64,000 nucleotides of DNA from Helicobacteraceae bacterium. Its GTDB lineage: Bacteria > Campylobacterota > Campylobacteria > Campylobacterales > Sulfurimonadaceae. This document shows, piece after piece, positions 46,795 to 55,158 of this stretch. The notes under the pieces are model-generated. The model saw nothing but the letters and a program-made list of their open reading frames with translations, was not told where the DNA came from and did no database searches. Each line of letters begins with the position of its first letter. Within the stretch, counting starts at the first letter, position 1. The position numbers and the translations under genes were made by a program. The stretch is from the NCBI GenBank assembly GCA_013138865.1, contig WTBY01000005.1, positions 157,549-221,548 on the forward strand. The letters run 5' to 3'.

Positions 46795-48192
46795 TTATCT
46801 AGTTAAGAAGAATGTGAATTGATCGTCTGCAAATGTCATCTCAACTTGCACACCTTTTTTATCACCAACTACATCTAAAATTGATTCTACATTATCATAA
46901 GTTCTTGGAAGTGTGATATCTACACTAAGACCACCTTCTTGCATAAGAACTTTTACGCGACCTGCTATAATATTTCCGAACTCTGCAAGTGCATCTAGTA
47001 AAACATCCATATCCGCATTCTCTTCACCCAAAAGAAGTTCACACGCTTTTTGAGCGATACTTTTAGGAAAAATAAGAATGATCATACCATCCATTTGACC
47101 ATAAAACCCTATTGATGAGGCTATACTATCTGATCCTTCTTCTAGTTGTAAAGAGTTTAAGTTTACACTTTTTTTAACTGCTATTGAATTTGTCATCATC
47201 TCCATAGTGCTTACAGTAGCTTCTATAAACTTAGGAAGCTCACCTATAATAGGCTTTGTAATCATACGCTTACTTTTTTTAGCAGTTCCAGCAGAAGCTC
47301 CACCTAGCTCATGAAGAAGAGTTTTATTACCTAAAATATCTTCCATACTCTCAAAGAACATTAAACCAGCATCTTCAAGGTCATTTTTAAAATTAATAGG
47401 AATTTTATTAAAGTCCATACCTATAATTGCAAATGTTGCGTCATACTCTGCTCCTGCATTTGAGAGCATTGTAAAAAAATTAAGTCCGTGAATGTTCATA
47501 GATGTTACATTAAATGAGTCAAAAAGGAAGAGTCTAAAACCTACATTTAATGAGTTAGTATGGTAAATAATATCAAAGCTATCTTGAACAGAGGCATCTA
47601 AAAAGTTATTTAGCGTATATATAACAGCGTTTCCAGAGACTCTTGAAGAAATAGTATTGCTTGAAGTTCCAAGTTCACTGCTATCAATTATAATATCGTA
47701 AGATTTTTTAGCACGTTTTTTAGTTTCATACTCTTCTTTATTTTGTGCTATAACAGGGTTGTGTCCATGGTTATAAAGCTCAATAGCCATAGCCGATCTT
47801 TGAGATGGATCCTTATGATATAGAAGTACATTAAGAGAATCATCTTTTGTCTTATTAGCAAAGAGTCCTGCTATTTTTTGGTTAGAAAAGAGTGAGAACC
47901 TAAGTGAAGCACCATAATAACGTATAATTGTGTCATATTTAACTTTGTTATAATCAACAATACCTACAGGTATTTTTTTTCTATCATGCACATCCAAAAG
48001 AACTTTAATAAAAATATCGAGACCATTCTTATTAAAAAATACTACACTTTTTAAAGAGAGTAGGAGCATGTTTGCATTTATATTTCTTAGGTTGTTTACA
48101 TCACTTAGAGTTAAATATGTAGGTGCATTAGTACCATCTAAAAAGCCTTGAGGCGAGAGAATACCAACACCATTAGTTATGACGGCTCTCAA
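46795..48192 (-). CDS. Multidomain protein with C-terminal CheX-like phosphatase domain
   Basis: This 465-residue cytoplasmic protein ends in a CheC/CheX-type domain (about 320-465). The signature is D-x3-E-x2-N in DALAEFGNIIAG, followed after 21 residues by the conserved Pro of TLPRTY. CheX proteins dephosphorylate CheY-P. The first 320 residues are unlike ordinary CheX (about 150 residues): they start with a STAS-like stretch (about 1-90), then a degenerate receiver-like segment (about 120-200), which I assign weakly. It overlaps the upstream HDOD gene by four bases. This may be a fused chemotaxis regulator specific to the phylum. Confidence 0.72.
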   Translation of the reverse strand: MRAVITNGVGILSPQGFLDGTNAPTYLTLSDVNNLRNINANMLLLSLKSVVFFNKNGLDIFIKVLLDVHDRKKIPVGIVDYNKVKYDTIIRYYGASLRFSLFSNQKIAGLFANKTKDDSLNVLLYHKDPSQRSAMAIELYNHGHNPVIAQNKEEYETKKRAKKSYDIIIDSSELGTSSNTISSRVSGNAVIYTLNNFLDASVQDSFDIIYHTNSLNVGFRLFLFDSFNVTSMNIHGLNFFTMLSNAGAEYDATFAIIGMDFNKIPINFKNDLEDAGLMFFESMEDILGNKTLLHELGGASAGTAKKSKRMITKPIIGELPKFIEATVSTMEMMTNSIAVKKSVNLNSLQLEEGSDSIASSIGFYGQMDGMIILIFPKSIAQKACELLLGEENADMDVLLDALAEFGNIIAGRVKVLMQEGGLSVDITLPRTYDNVESILDVVGDKKGVQVEMTFADDQFTFFLTR

Positions 48193-48995
48193 CGATTTAC
48201 CTCAATCTCAAGAACATCCATAAAGTCCATGTATATATCTTGAACATACTCTGCGTTGAATGTTAGAAAATCATTTAAACCAGCTTCTATATATTTTGGC
48301 TTAGAGAGTGTAAAAAATAGCAGTAAGTGCATCCATTTTCCAAGTTCATTAAGATCTTCATCTGTAGATGGTTTAACTCCTGAACTTGCATAGACTATCT
48401 CCATACTTTTCTCAGACATTTTCCATTTTTTAGAGATGAGGTTACATATATCAAAAAGAGTCATACCACTAACACGTTGTAGAATAGTGTTGTAGTCAAG
48501 ATTTTTAGCACTTCTTAGTAGTGTTACCTCATTTTTAACGTCACCAAAAAGTGCATCTGTTACTATAATACTTGAAGGAAGAAGTGAAATAGCGTTTGAT
48601 ACATCTTTGTCCTCAACACTTTTATGTTTAAGTATTTTTTCCCAGTCGACTGTTAATTCAGCTTGAAGGTCATGAAATGAGTTTTTGTTTAAGTTAAAGA
48701 GTTGCCATTTGTCAGGATTAAGTAGAGAAACCATGTACGTGTAAAGTGACTGTTCAGAAGATTGCAGTCCTAAAATGCCAAATATTTGGTTTATGTTAGT
48801 AACCTCTTGTTTAAAACCAAAGATAGGCTTATTCATAAGATCTGTTAAGTAAGCTTTTAGAGCTAAATCTTCCTCAGCAACTTTTCCAGCTTTAACTAAG
48901 TCACCATCATGAAGAATTTTCATTGCTTGTACTAGCGCATCTGAAGTAGGAGGTATTTTTTTGATGTAATCAGTTACTTTATCTTTAGTAATCAT
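48189..48995 (-). CDS. HDOD-domain protein
   Basis: This 268-residue protein has the HDOD opening KIPPTSDALVQAMKILHDGD and a helical body (NQIFGILGLQSSEQSLYTYM, then LLPSSIIVTDALFG). HDOD domains are catalytically dead relatives of HD hydrolases and work as signalling adaptors, often with chemotaxis or c-di-GMP proteins. Here it is translationally coupled (ATGA overlap) to the CheX-like gene, so the two probably act together. It is the first gene of the minus-strand run, diverging from rpmB. Confidence 0.72.
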   Translation of the reverse strand: MITKDKVTDYIKKIPPTSDALVQAMKILHDGDLVKAGKVAEEDLALKAYLTDLMNKPIFGFKQEVTNINQIFGILGLQSSEQSLYTYMVSLLNPDKWQLFNLNKNSFHDLQAELTVDWEKILKHKSVEDKDVSNAISLLPSSIIVTDALFGDVKNEVTLLRSAKNLDYNTILQRVSGMTLFDICNLISKKWKMSEKSMEIVYASSGVKPSTDEDLNELGKWMHLLLFFTLSKPKYIEAGLNDFLTFNAEYVQDIYMDFMDVLEIEVNR

Positions 48996-49112
48996 ACTTT
49001 AAAAACTCCTATTTTTATAGTTTTATTTTACTATTTTTTCATTAAATAACTTATTAAAAGTAACAAATTTAGAATAGAAACTAGTTTAAGCTATTATTTT
49101 GCTATTAAAAAG

Positions 49113-49118
49113 TATAAT
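49113..49118 (+). promoter_or_regulatory. -10 box of rpmB
   Basis: TATAAT in AAAAGTATAATTCGC, 33 bases before rpmB, in the 155-base divergent gap with the HDOD gene. Confidence 0.6.
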
Positions 49119-49150
49119 TCGCACAAATTAAATGCTGTAAGGAGCCTAAC

Positions 49151-49339
49151 ATGGCAAGAAGATGTGCTATTAGTGGTAAAGGCCCGATGAGTGGTAATAA
49201 TGTTTCTCACGCAAAGAACAGAACAAAAAGACGTTTTTTGCCGAATCTTAGAACTGTACGTATTCAACTAGAAGACGGAACAACTAAAAAAATTAAAATC
49301 GCTGCATCAGAGCTTCGCACACTGAAAAAAAAGTCGTAA
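49151..49339 (+). CDS. rpmB: 50S ribosomal protein L28
   Basis: This 62-residue basic protein is L28: it begins [20 protein letters not shown] and continues with the [13 protein letters not shown] core. No CxxC zinc motifs are present. It has a strong AAGGAG ribosome-binding site and its own promoter. Confidence 0.97.
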   Translation: MARRCAISGKGPMSGNNVSHAKNRTKRRFLPNLRTVRIQLEDGTTKKIKIAASELRTLKKKS

Positions 49340-49356
49340 ACAACTAAAGTTACGCT

Positions 49357-50487
49357 GTGAGTCTAATCACAAGAATACGAAAATTTCTACATTGGGAGTC
49401 ACCTCCCAAACCTGATCCCTCTTTACTACCAGATATCTATATCCATTTTAAAGCATTTCGCTTACCTCTAATTCTGACTGTTTTGGTCATGATGCTAGGA
49501 ACTTTAGGTTATGTTATTATAGATGACTTTGCACTCATGGACGCTATATACCAAACCGGCATAACTTTTACAACAGTAGGTTTTGGTGAAATGGCACCTA
49601 TCTCCGAATTTGGTAGAGTCTTTACGATCACGCTTATTATTGCAGGTTTTGCAGTTTTTTCTAGTGCTATTGGTATTATGGTAAGTGAAATAAATAAAGG
49701 GCTTTTTGCAAAAGCTTTAAAGGAGCGAAATATGTTATACAAAATTGCACGTATGAAGAATCATTTTGTAGTCTGTTATCATAACGATTACACTATAGAA
49801 GTAACTAAACAGTTGCGAGAATCTCACATACCTTTTGTTGTAATTGATCCTAGAGAAGATCTTGAAGATATCGCTGAAAAGTATAAATATCCATCTTTTT
49901 TACAACTAGAACCGCATACTGAAGAAGCTATGTTAAAAGCACACCTAAGTAGTGCAAAAGGTCTTATTACACTTTCCGATAATATCGCTGATAATATCGC
50001 TCTGATCGCATCTGTTAGACTATTTGAAAAAGAGCATTTTTTACCTAAAGCTTATTATATTATAAGTTCAGTTGACAACGTAAAAGATGTAGACAAACTA
50101 AAAAAACTAGGTGCTGATACTGTTGTTTCACCTACAAAGCTTACAGCACAACGAATAAGTTCTATGGCTATTAGACCCGATATGGAAGATGTATTAGAGT
50201 CTTTTTTAAATAATTCAGATTCTCCTTTAGATATGGAGGAAGTAGAAATTCCTAAATTTAGTTGGATGCTTCTTAAAAAAATTAAAGATACTCATATACG
50301 TGAGATAGCAAATGTTTCTGTAATAGGCATTACAAAAAAAGGTGGTGCTTTTATACCTATGCCAAAAGGTGATAACCTTATAACTAGTGAGTCAAAATTA
50401 CTTATAATTGGAACACTAAAAGGTCTTAAAACTACAAGAGAATTAATTAATAAAAGAGATAAACCAGAAGAGTTGAAATATGTATAA
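49357..50487 (+). CDS. Potassium channel with RCK (TrkA-N/TrkA-C) domains
   Basis: This 376-residue protein has two membrane helices flanking a pore loop with the selectivity filter TVGFGE (TTVGFGEMAP). A cytoplasmic TrkA-N Rossmann domain (about 125-240) and a TrkA-C domain (about 290-370) follow. This is the MthK/Kch layout of a ligand-gated K+ channel. The GTG start is 17 bases after rpmB with a weak ribosome-binding site; later starts would cut into the first helix. It overlaps argJ by 8 bases. Confidence 0.87.
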   Translation: MSLITRIRKFLHWESPPKPDPSLLPDIYIHFKAFRLPLILTVLVMMLGTLGYVIIDDFALMDAIYQTGITFTTVGFGEMAPISEFGRVFTITLIIAGFAVFSSAIGIMVSEINKGLFAKALKERNMLYKIARMKNHFVVCYHNDYTIEVTKQLRESHIPFVVIDPREDLEDIAEKYKYPSFLQLEPHTEEAMLKAHLSSAKGLITLSDNIADNIALIASVRLFEKEHFLPKAYYIISSVDNVKDVDKLKKLGADTVVSPTKLTAQRISSMAIRPDMEDVLESFLNNSDSPLDMEEVEIPKFSWMLLKKIKDTHIREIANVSVIGITKKGGAFIPMPKGDNLITSESKLLIIGTLKGLKTTRELINKRDKPEELKYV

Positions 50488-51667
50488 AATAGAAAAAATA
50501 GATGGTGGAGTATGTGCTTCTAGCGGCTTTTATTCTGATGGTGTAAGTGCTGGTTTAAAAGCTGAAAATGCGCTAGATATGGCATTTATATATTCAACTG
50601 AGTTATGTGAAGTAGCTTCAACTTTTACAACAAATAAAATGTGCGCTGCACCTATAAAGCACTTTAAAAAATATGGTGATTTTAAAACAAATTTTATACT
50701 TATAAATGCTAAAAATGCAAATGCTATGACCGGTAAAGCAGGTATAGAAGATATAGAAGATATTTTAAGCAGTGTAACAGATAAGTTTAACTCTATCAAT
50801 AGTCCTATTATGAGCTCAACTGGTGTAATTGGAGTTAGAGTTCCAAAGAAAAAGCTAATAGATGGTGCCCTAAAATTTGACTTAAGTAAAAAAAGCTCAT
50901 CATCTGCATCACAAGCTATCATGACAACTGATACTTATTCAAAAGAGATCTCTTTTAAAGTTACCCTTGATAATAGTGAAAGTTTTAATATAGGTGCGAT
51001 AGCAAAGGGTGCTGGTATGATCAACCCCGCTATGGCTACTATGTTGTGTTTTATAACAACTGATTCAAATATAACTAAGTCACAAATGCAAGAGAGTTTA
51101 GATAAAACAGTAAAAACAACTTTTAATGCTATTAGTGTTGATGGAGATACTTCTACAAACGATACCGTTTTACTGCTAGCGAATGCAAAGAGTAAAGTGT
51201 ATGACAAACAAGCTTTTGACGCTGCTTTAAAAGAGGTTATGCATTTTCTAGCGTTGGAGATGGTGCGTGATGGAGAGGGTGCTACCAAGCTTGTTACATA
51301 CAAAATAAGTGGAGCATTAAATGATAAAGAGGCAGAAATAGCTGCTAAAGCTCTTTCTGATTCACTATTAATGAAAACAGCACTTTTTGGAGAAGATCCA
51401 AACTGGGGTCGAGTTGCATCTACGATCGGAGCTTCTGGGGTAGACTCAAACGAAGAAACTTTAACTATTAAGTTTAATGATATTTTAGTTTATGATCGCG
51501 GAGTGATTCTTTTTGATGAAGAAGTAGAAAAAAAGGCTTCAGAAGTTATGAAGCTGAGTAAATTTAGTATTTCTTGTGAGCTAGGAATAGGTGAAGGTAG
51601 TTTTGAAGCATACGGCTGTGACTTAGGTTACGAGTATGTTAAAATTAATGCTGACTATAGAACTTAA
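50480..51667 (+). CDS. argJ: Bifunctional ornithine acetyltransferase / N-acetylglutamate synthase
   Basis: This 395-residue protein is ArgJ, which recycles the acetyl group in arginine synthesis. The self-cleavage and nucleophile site is the Thr in GMINPAMATMLCF; VDGDTSTNDTVL and GEDPNWGRVASTIG are further family motifs. Two subunits form from the one chain. Its start lies within the last codons of the channel gene. Arginine supply links by pathway to the phosphagen kinase gene 2.4 kb downstream, though nothing in the sequence shows co-regulation. Confidence 0.94.
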   Translation: MYKIEKIDGGVCASSGFYSDGVSAGLKAENALDMAFIYSTELCEVASTFTTNKMCAAPIKHFKKYGDFKTNFILINAKNANAMTGKAGIEDIEDILSSVTDKFNSINSPIMSSTGVIGVRVPKKKLIDGALKFDLSKKSSSSASQAIMTTDTYSKEISFKVTLDNSESFNIGAIAKGAGMINPAMATMLCFITTDSNITKSQMQESLDKTVKTTFNAISVDGDTSTNDTVLLLANAKSKVYDKQAFDAALKEVMHFLALEMVRDGEGATKLVTYKISGALNDKEAEIAAKALSDSLLMKTALFGEDPNWGRVASTIGASGVDSNEETLTIKFNDILVYDRGVILFDEEVEKKASEVMKLSKFSISCELGIGEGSFEAYGCDLGYEYVKINADYRT

Positions 51668-51729
51668 AGAGTAAAATAGGCAATTATGATACAATTTCAA
51701 ATAGTTATAAAAAGTAAAGGGAGAGTTTG

Positions 51730-52161
51730 ATGAGTACAATAACTTGTAGAAGTTCAAAATTTGATCTCTCAAATAGAAAATTTAAAGATAAAAAAATATT
51801 AATAGTAGAAGACAACATGACAAATAGACTCTTCTTAAGTGTAATGATGGACGAGTTTGGTATAGAAACTGTAGAAGTTGAAAATGGTCAAGAGGCTGTT
51901 GATATTTTTAAAAAAGAGAAATTTGATCTTGTTTTAATGGACGAAGAGATGCCTGTTATGAGTGGTATGGATGCAACAAGAATAATAAGAAGCTATGAAG
52001 ATGACAAGCACTCTAAAAGTACACCAATAATTGCTGTCTCATCTAACACTCAAAAAGGTGATAAAGAGGGCTTTTTAAGAGTTGGAATGAATGAGTATTT
52101 ACCAAAACCTATAAAAAAAGAGATTCTTCTTGTTACGATAGAAAAATTTCTTAAAGACTAA
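51730..52161 (+). CDS. Stand-alone response regulator receiver protein
   Basis: This protein of about 143 residues is a single receiver domain with a 20-residue N-terminal extension. The acidic pocket is IVEDN, the phospho-acceptor Asp is in LVLMDEEMPVMSGMDA, and the switch Ser/Lys are in AVSSNT and LPKPIKK. The sequence resembles receivers of hybrid kinases more than CheY. I use ATG 51730 rather than TTG 51727; AAGGGAGAG (51717-51725) serves either. The 3' end overlaps the convergent helicase gene by four bases. Confidence 0.85.
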   Translation: MSTITCRSSKFDLSNRKFKDKKILIVEDNMTNRLFLSVMMDEFGIETVEVENGQEAVDIFKKEKFDLVLMDEEMPVMSGMDATRIIRSYEDDKHSKSTPIIAVSSNTQKGDKEGFLRVGMNEYLPKPIKKEILLVTIEKFLKD

Positions 52162-53411
52162 GTTAAACTACTTACATAGTTAAAAGCTTTTTGGTTTACA
52201 AAACATAGGCTCTGCCAACTTCTTTTTGGTGCGATCAGTGTTAAGTTTACAGGGTTTATAGTACGTGATATAGCTACGTAAAATTGAGATGGTGCAAAGA
52301 TCTCATTTGTCTCTATTATGAGGTTATCTATACTCATACCTTGTGACTTATGAATGGTAATCGCAAATGCTAGAGCGATCGGGTATTGAAATACACTTAA
52401 CTCTTTTACCTCCACTGTTTCAAGTTTTCCATCTATTTTTTTCTCATCCCATTTTGTTTTATCATAAGCGACTTGCTCTATTTTAACTACACTACCATCT
52501 GCTTTAAGTACAAAAACCTCTTTGTCAGCTATTTTTGTGATCGTCCCTTTTTCACCATTAAAATAGTTCCACGAGTTTTTTGTAAAGAGAACCGGAGCGC
52601 CAACTTTTAACTCTAGTGACTCTTCTACTCTACTATCAACCATAAATTTAGATACATCTTTGTCTTGTAATTTAGTGTTGTGTTTTACAACCTCGGCTAA
52701 ACATAAAAATTTATCATTTTGAATAAACTCTAGTTGTGCTTTATTATGCATTTGAGCAGATATATTTTTACCAAAAAGAAAAGTAAACTTACTAAGATCT
52801 TCACCAAATGGTTTTATAAATGAGCTTAATAGTGTGACTTCATTTTCAAAGACAGTTCCAAAACGTACATTATTTAAAAGTTCTATGAACTCTTGATCAG
52901 ATGTTCTATAAATATGTGTTAGTAAAATAGTCTCAAACTCAAACTTAGTCCAACTCTCACTCTCAAAAGCGAAGTTTAAAGCAGCACCTCTTACAACAGG
53001 AGGTAGTTGTAAAAAATCACCTACAACCATAAGTGAGCCACTGAATTCAGCTTGTAATAGCCTAAAGCGTATAAGATCAAACACTTCACTACTAACCATT
53101 GAGATTTCATCAATAATAATTAGGCTCATAGAGCTAATGAGCTTTTTAGACTTCTTTTTTAGGTTACTTTTTCCACGCTTTTCAAGTTCTTCCATGCTAG
53201 AACAGATCCCAAGATCAAAAAAGCTATGTAAAGTTTGACCCTCAATTAGTGTAGCTGCCATGCCCGTTGAAGCCAAAGAAGCCACTCTTTTAGCTTCACT
53301 TTTATAATGAGCTATGATCTCATTTGTAAGGGTACTTTTACCTACCCCAGCACCACCACTTAGAAATATATTTTGCTTATCATCTATAAGTTCAACTATC
53401 TTGCTTTTCAT
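52158..53411 (-). CDS. Pif1-like SF1B DNA helicase
   Basis: This 417-residue helicase has Walker A LSGGAGVGKSTLTNE (about 17-31), motif Ia ASTGMAATLIEGQTLHSFF, Walker B LIIIDEISMV, motif III VVGDFLQLPPV and the late motif FAITIHKSQGMSID. These match the Pif1/RecD2 superfamily 1B, and the compact size fits bacterial Pif1. Such 5'-3' helicases unwind forked DNA and G-quadruplexes. The start codon is 30 bases from that of the divergent Sel1 gene. Confidence 0.85.
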   Translation of the reverse strand: MKSKIVELIDDKQNIFLSGGAGVGKSTLTNEIIAHYKSEAKRVASLASTGMAATLIEGQTLHSFFDLGICSSMEELEKRGKSNLKKKSKKLISSMSLIIIDEISMVSSEVFDLIRFRLLQAEFSGSLMVVGDFLQLPPVVRGAALNFAFESESWTKFEFETILLTHIYRTSDQEFIELLNNVRFGTVFENEVTLLSSFIKPFGEDLSKFTFLFGKNISAQMHNKAQLEFIQNDKFLCLAEVVKHNTKLQDKDVSKFMVDSRVEESLELKVGAPVLFTKNSWNYFNGEKGTITKIADKEVFVLKADGSVVKIEQVAYDKTKWDEKKIDGKLETVEVKELSVFQYPIALAFAITIHKSQGMSIDNLIIETNEIFAPSQFYVAISRTINPVNLTLIAPKRSWQSLCFVNQKAFNYVSSLT

Positions 53412-53441
53412 GTGGGTATAATACCTAAAAAAGGTTTTTAT

Positions 53442-53693
53442 ATGTTAGAAAAAGCGATAGAATTTTATGAAAATGACAACTTTAAAGAAGCATATGATAT
53501 TTTTTATGATTTATCACTAGATAAAGATAAAGAAGCAATGTACTATATGGGTATGATGTACCTTAATGGGCAGGGCGTAGAAGCAGACCAAGAAAAAGCT
53601 ATGGCTTACTGGAAAAAAGCACAACGTGCTGGACACATTGATGCGGCTTATGCACTAGGTGAGATAAGTGCCTCAACGAAGAATATTAGATGA
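53442..53693 (+). CDS. Small Sel1/TPR-repeat protein
   Basis: This protein of about 83 residues consists of a short helical lead and one to two Sel1-like repeats (AMYYMGMMYLNGQGVEAD then EKAMAYWKKAQRAG). It has no signal peptide from the ATG at 53442, which I prefer over an upstream in-frame start (53373) because AAAAAAGG lies 8 bases before it and the longer form would overlap the divergent helicase gene. Likely a cytoplasmic protein-interaction module of unknown partner. Confidence 0.75.
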   Translation: MLEKAIEFYENDNFKEAYDIFYDLSLDKDKEAMYYMGMMYLNGQGVEADQEKAMAYWKKAQRAGHIDAAYALGEISASTKNIR

Positions 53694-53711
53694 TGTGTTA
53701 AATAGTGTTAC

Positions 53712-53747
53712 AAATTTAGTTTCCACTAAAGAGTGAAAACTAAATTT
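53712..53747. terminator. Bidirectional terminator between convergent genes
   Basis: Left arm 53712-53727 and right arm 53732-53747 form a 16-base stem with one mismatch and a 4-base loop. The outer AAATTT gives a U-rich end in both directions. It separates the convergent Sel1 and parvulin genes. Confidence 0.78.
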
Positions 53748-53752
53748 AGTTA

Positions 53753-54031
53753 TTAACCTCTATTTGTTACTTCAATTAAGTGGTAACCAAATTGTGTTTT
53801 AACAGGACCTTCTACACTTCCTACATCTGCACTGAAAACTACTTTATCAAACTCAGGAACCATCTGCCCTTGAGAAAATTCGCCTAAGTCACCACCACTT
53901 TTTCCTGATGGACATGCAGAATACTCACTTGCTAGATCTTCAAATTTTTCACCATTTGCTATGCGATCTTTTAACTCGTTACACTTATCTTCACTATCAA
54001 CTAAAATATGTCTTGCTTTTGCTAATGCCAT
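53753..54031 (-). CDS. Parvulin-type peptidyl-prolyl isomerase (cytoplasmic PpiC)
   Basis: This protein of about 92 residues is a single parvulin domain: ARHILVDSEDKCNELK, GEKFEDLASEYSACPS and GDLGEFSQGQMVPEFD, with QFGYHLIEV near the end. There is no signal peptide, so it resembles the small cytoplasmic PpiC. The ATG at 54031 is preceded by AAAAGGAATT; an upstream in-frame start (54064) would add an unrelated 11 residues. Confidence 0.9.
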   Translation of the reverse strand: MALAKARHILVDSEDKCNELKDRIANGEKFEDLASEYSACPSGKSGGDLGEFSQGQMVPEFDKVVFSADVGSVEGPVKTQFGYHLIEVTNRG

Positions 54032-54115
54032 GTTAATTCCTTTTAATTTTTTATATTTTAACACTTTTATTATTAATAAGTAGTAGAATAGTGTATAAAA
54101 TAAAAAGGGTGTACT

Positions 54116-55156
54116 ATGCTAACTGACTTTAATTTTCCTCCATTCCCAAAAGATTGCAAATCACAACTTTGTAAACATTTAACAAAAGAGACTTTTGAAG
54201 CTCTAAAAGATAAAAAGACTAAAAATGGTTTTACTCTTAAAGAAGCTATAAACTCAGGTGTTGTAAATAGTGATAGTGGTATAGGTGTTTATGCAGGCGA
54301 TAAGGAGTCATACTCTACTTTTGGGCTTCTTTTTGATCCTATCATAGAAGACTATCATAGTTTTAAAGTTGAAGACACTCACAAGAGTAACTTAAATCCG
54401 AATGATCTAAATGCTCCTGTTTTGGATGTTGATGGTGAATATATTATCTCTACTAGAATTAGAGTAGGGCGTAACTTCGCTAACCTACCTCTAGGACCAG
54501 CTATAACCAAAGAGCAAAGAGATGAGGTACAAGAGCGATCATCACAAGCACTTAATTCCCTTGAAGGCTCACTTAGTGGAACTTACTACCCATTGGAGGG
54601 TATGAGTGACGAAATAAGTAAAAGCTTAATAAAAGATCACTTTTTATTTAAAGCAGGTGACCGTTTTTTAGAAGCTAGTGGACTTAACCGTGAATGGCCT
54701 GAGGGAAGAGGTATTTTTCATAATGAAGATAAAACATTTTTAGTTTGGGTAAATGAAGAAGATCAGCTTCGTATTATATCAATGCAACAAGGTGGAGATA
54801 TAAAAGAGGTATTTACACGTTTAACAACCGCGATCGCTCACTTACAAAAGAAAATAGAATTCTCATATAGTGAACATTTAGGTTACATTACAAGTTGTCC
54901 AACTAACTTAGGAACTGCTATGAGAGCGAGTGTTCATATCAAGGTACCAAAACTTGCACAAGATATGAAAAAGTTTGAAGCGATTACAGATAAGCATCAT
55001 CTTCAAATTCGTGGTATTCATGGTGAACACTCTGAGAGTGAAGGTGGTATTTACGATATAAGTAACAAAAGACGTTTAGGAGTTACTGAAGTTGAGTGTG
55101 TGCAAGATATGTATGATGGAGTAGTAGCACTTATTCAAGCTGAGAAAGATGCTTAG
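54116..55156 (+). CDS. Phosphagen kinase, probable arginine kinase
   Basis: This 346-residue protein has the complete two-domain fold of ATP:guanidino phosphotransferases. The small helical N-terminal domain (about 15-85) is present, which separates it from the protein-arginine kinase McsB. Nucleotide-binding arginines are in ISTRIRVGRN (111-120), with EGRGIFHN and RIISMQ following. The reactive cysteine is Cys261 in CPTNLGTAMRASVH, and the catalytic loop is GEHSESEGGIYDISNKRR (Glu304). The specificity loop SGTYYPLEGM resembles arginine rather than creatine kinases. It would buffer ATP as phosphoarginine. These enzymes are common in invertebrates and known from only scattered bacteria. Confidence 0.88.
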   Translation: MLTDFNFPPFPKDCKSQLCKHLTKETFEALKDKKTKNGFTLKEAINSGVVNSDSGIGVYAGDKESYSTFGLLFDPIIEDYHSFKVEDTHKSNLNPNDLNAPVLDVDGEYIISTRIRVGRNFANLPLGPAITKEQRDEVQERSSQALNSLEGSLSGTYYPLEGMSDEISKSLIKDHFLFKAGDRFLEASGLNREWPEGRGIFHNEDKTFLVWVNEEDQLRIISMQQGGDIKEVFTRLTTAIAHLQKKIEFSYSEHLGYITSCPTNLGTAMRASVHIKVPKLAQDMKKFEAITDKHHLQIRGIHGEHSESEGGIYDISNKRRLGVTEVECVQDMYDGVVALIQAEKDA

Positions 55157-55158
55157 TT

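Noticed and set aside
53373..53441. Longer N-terminus of the Sel1-repeat protein
   Set aside because: It would run into the coding start of the divergent helicase and the added residues are not repeat-like; the ATG at 53442 has a good AAGG site.
54116..55156. McsB protein-arginine kinase
   Set aside because: The N-terminal phosphagen-kinase domain and the arginine-kinase-type specificity loop are present, and no mcsA or clpC gene is adjacent.
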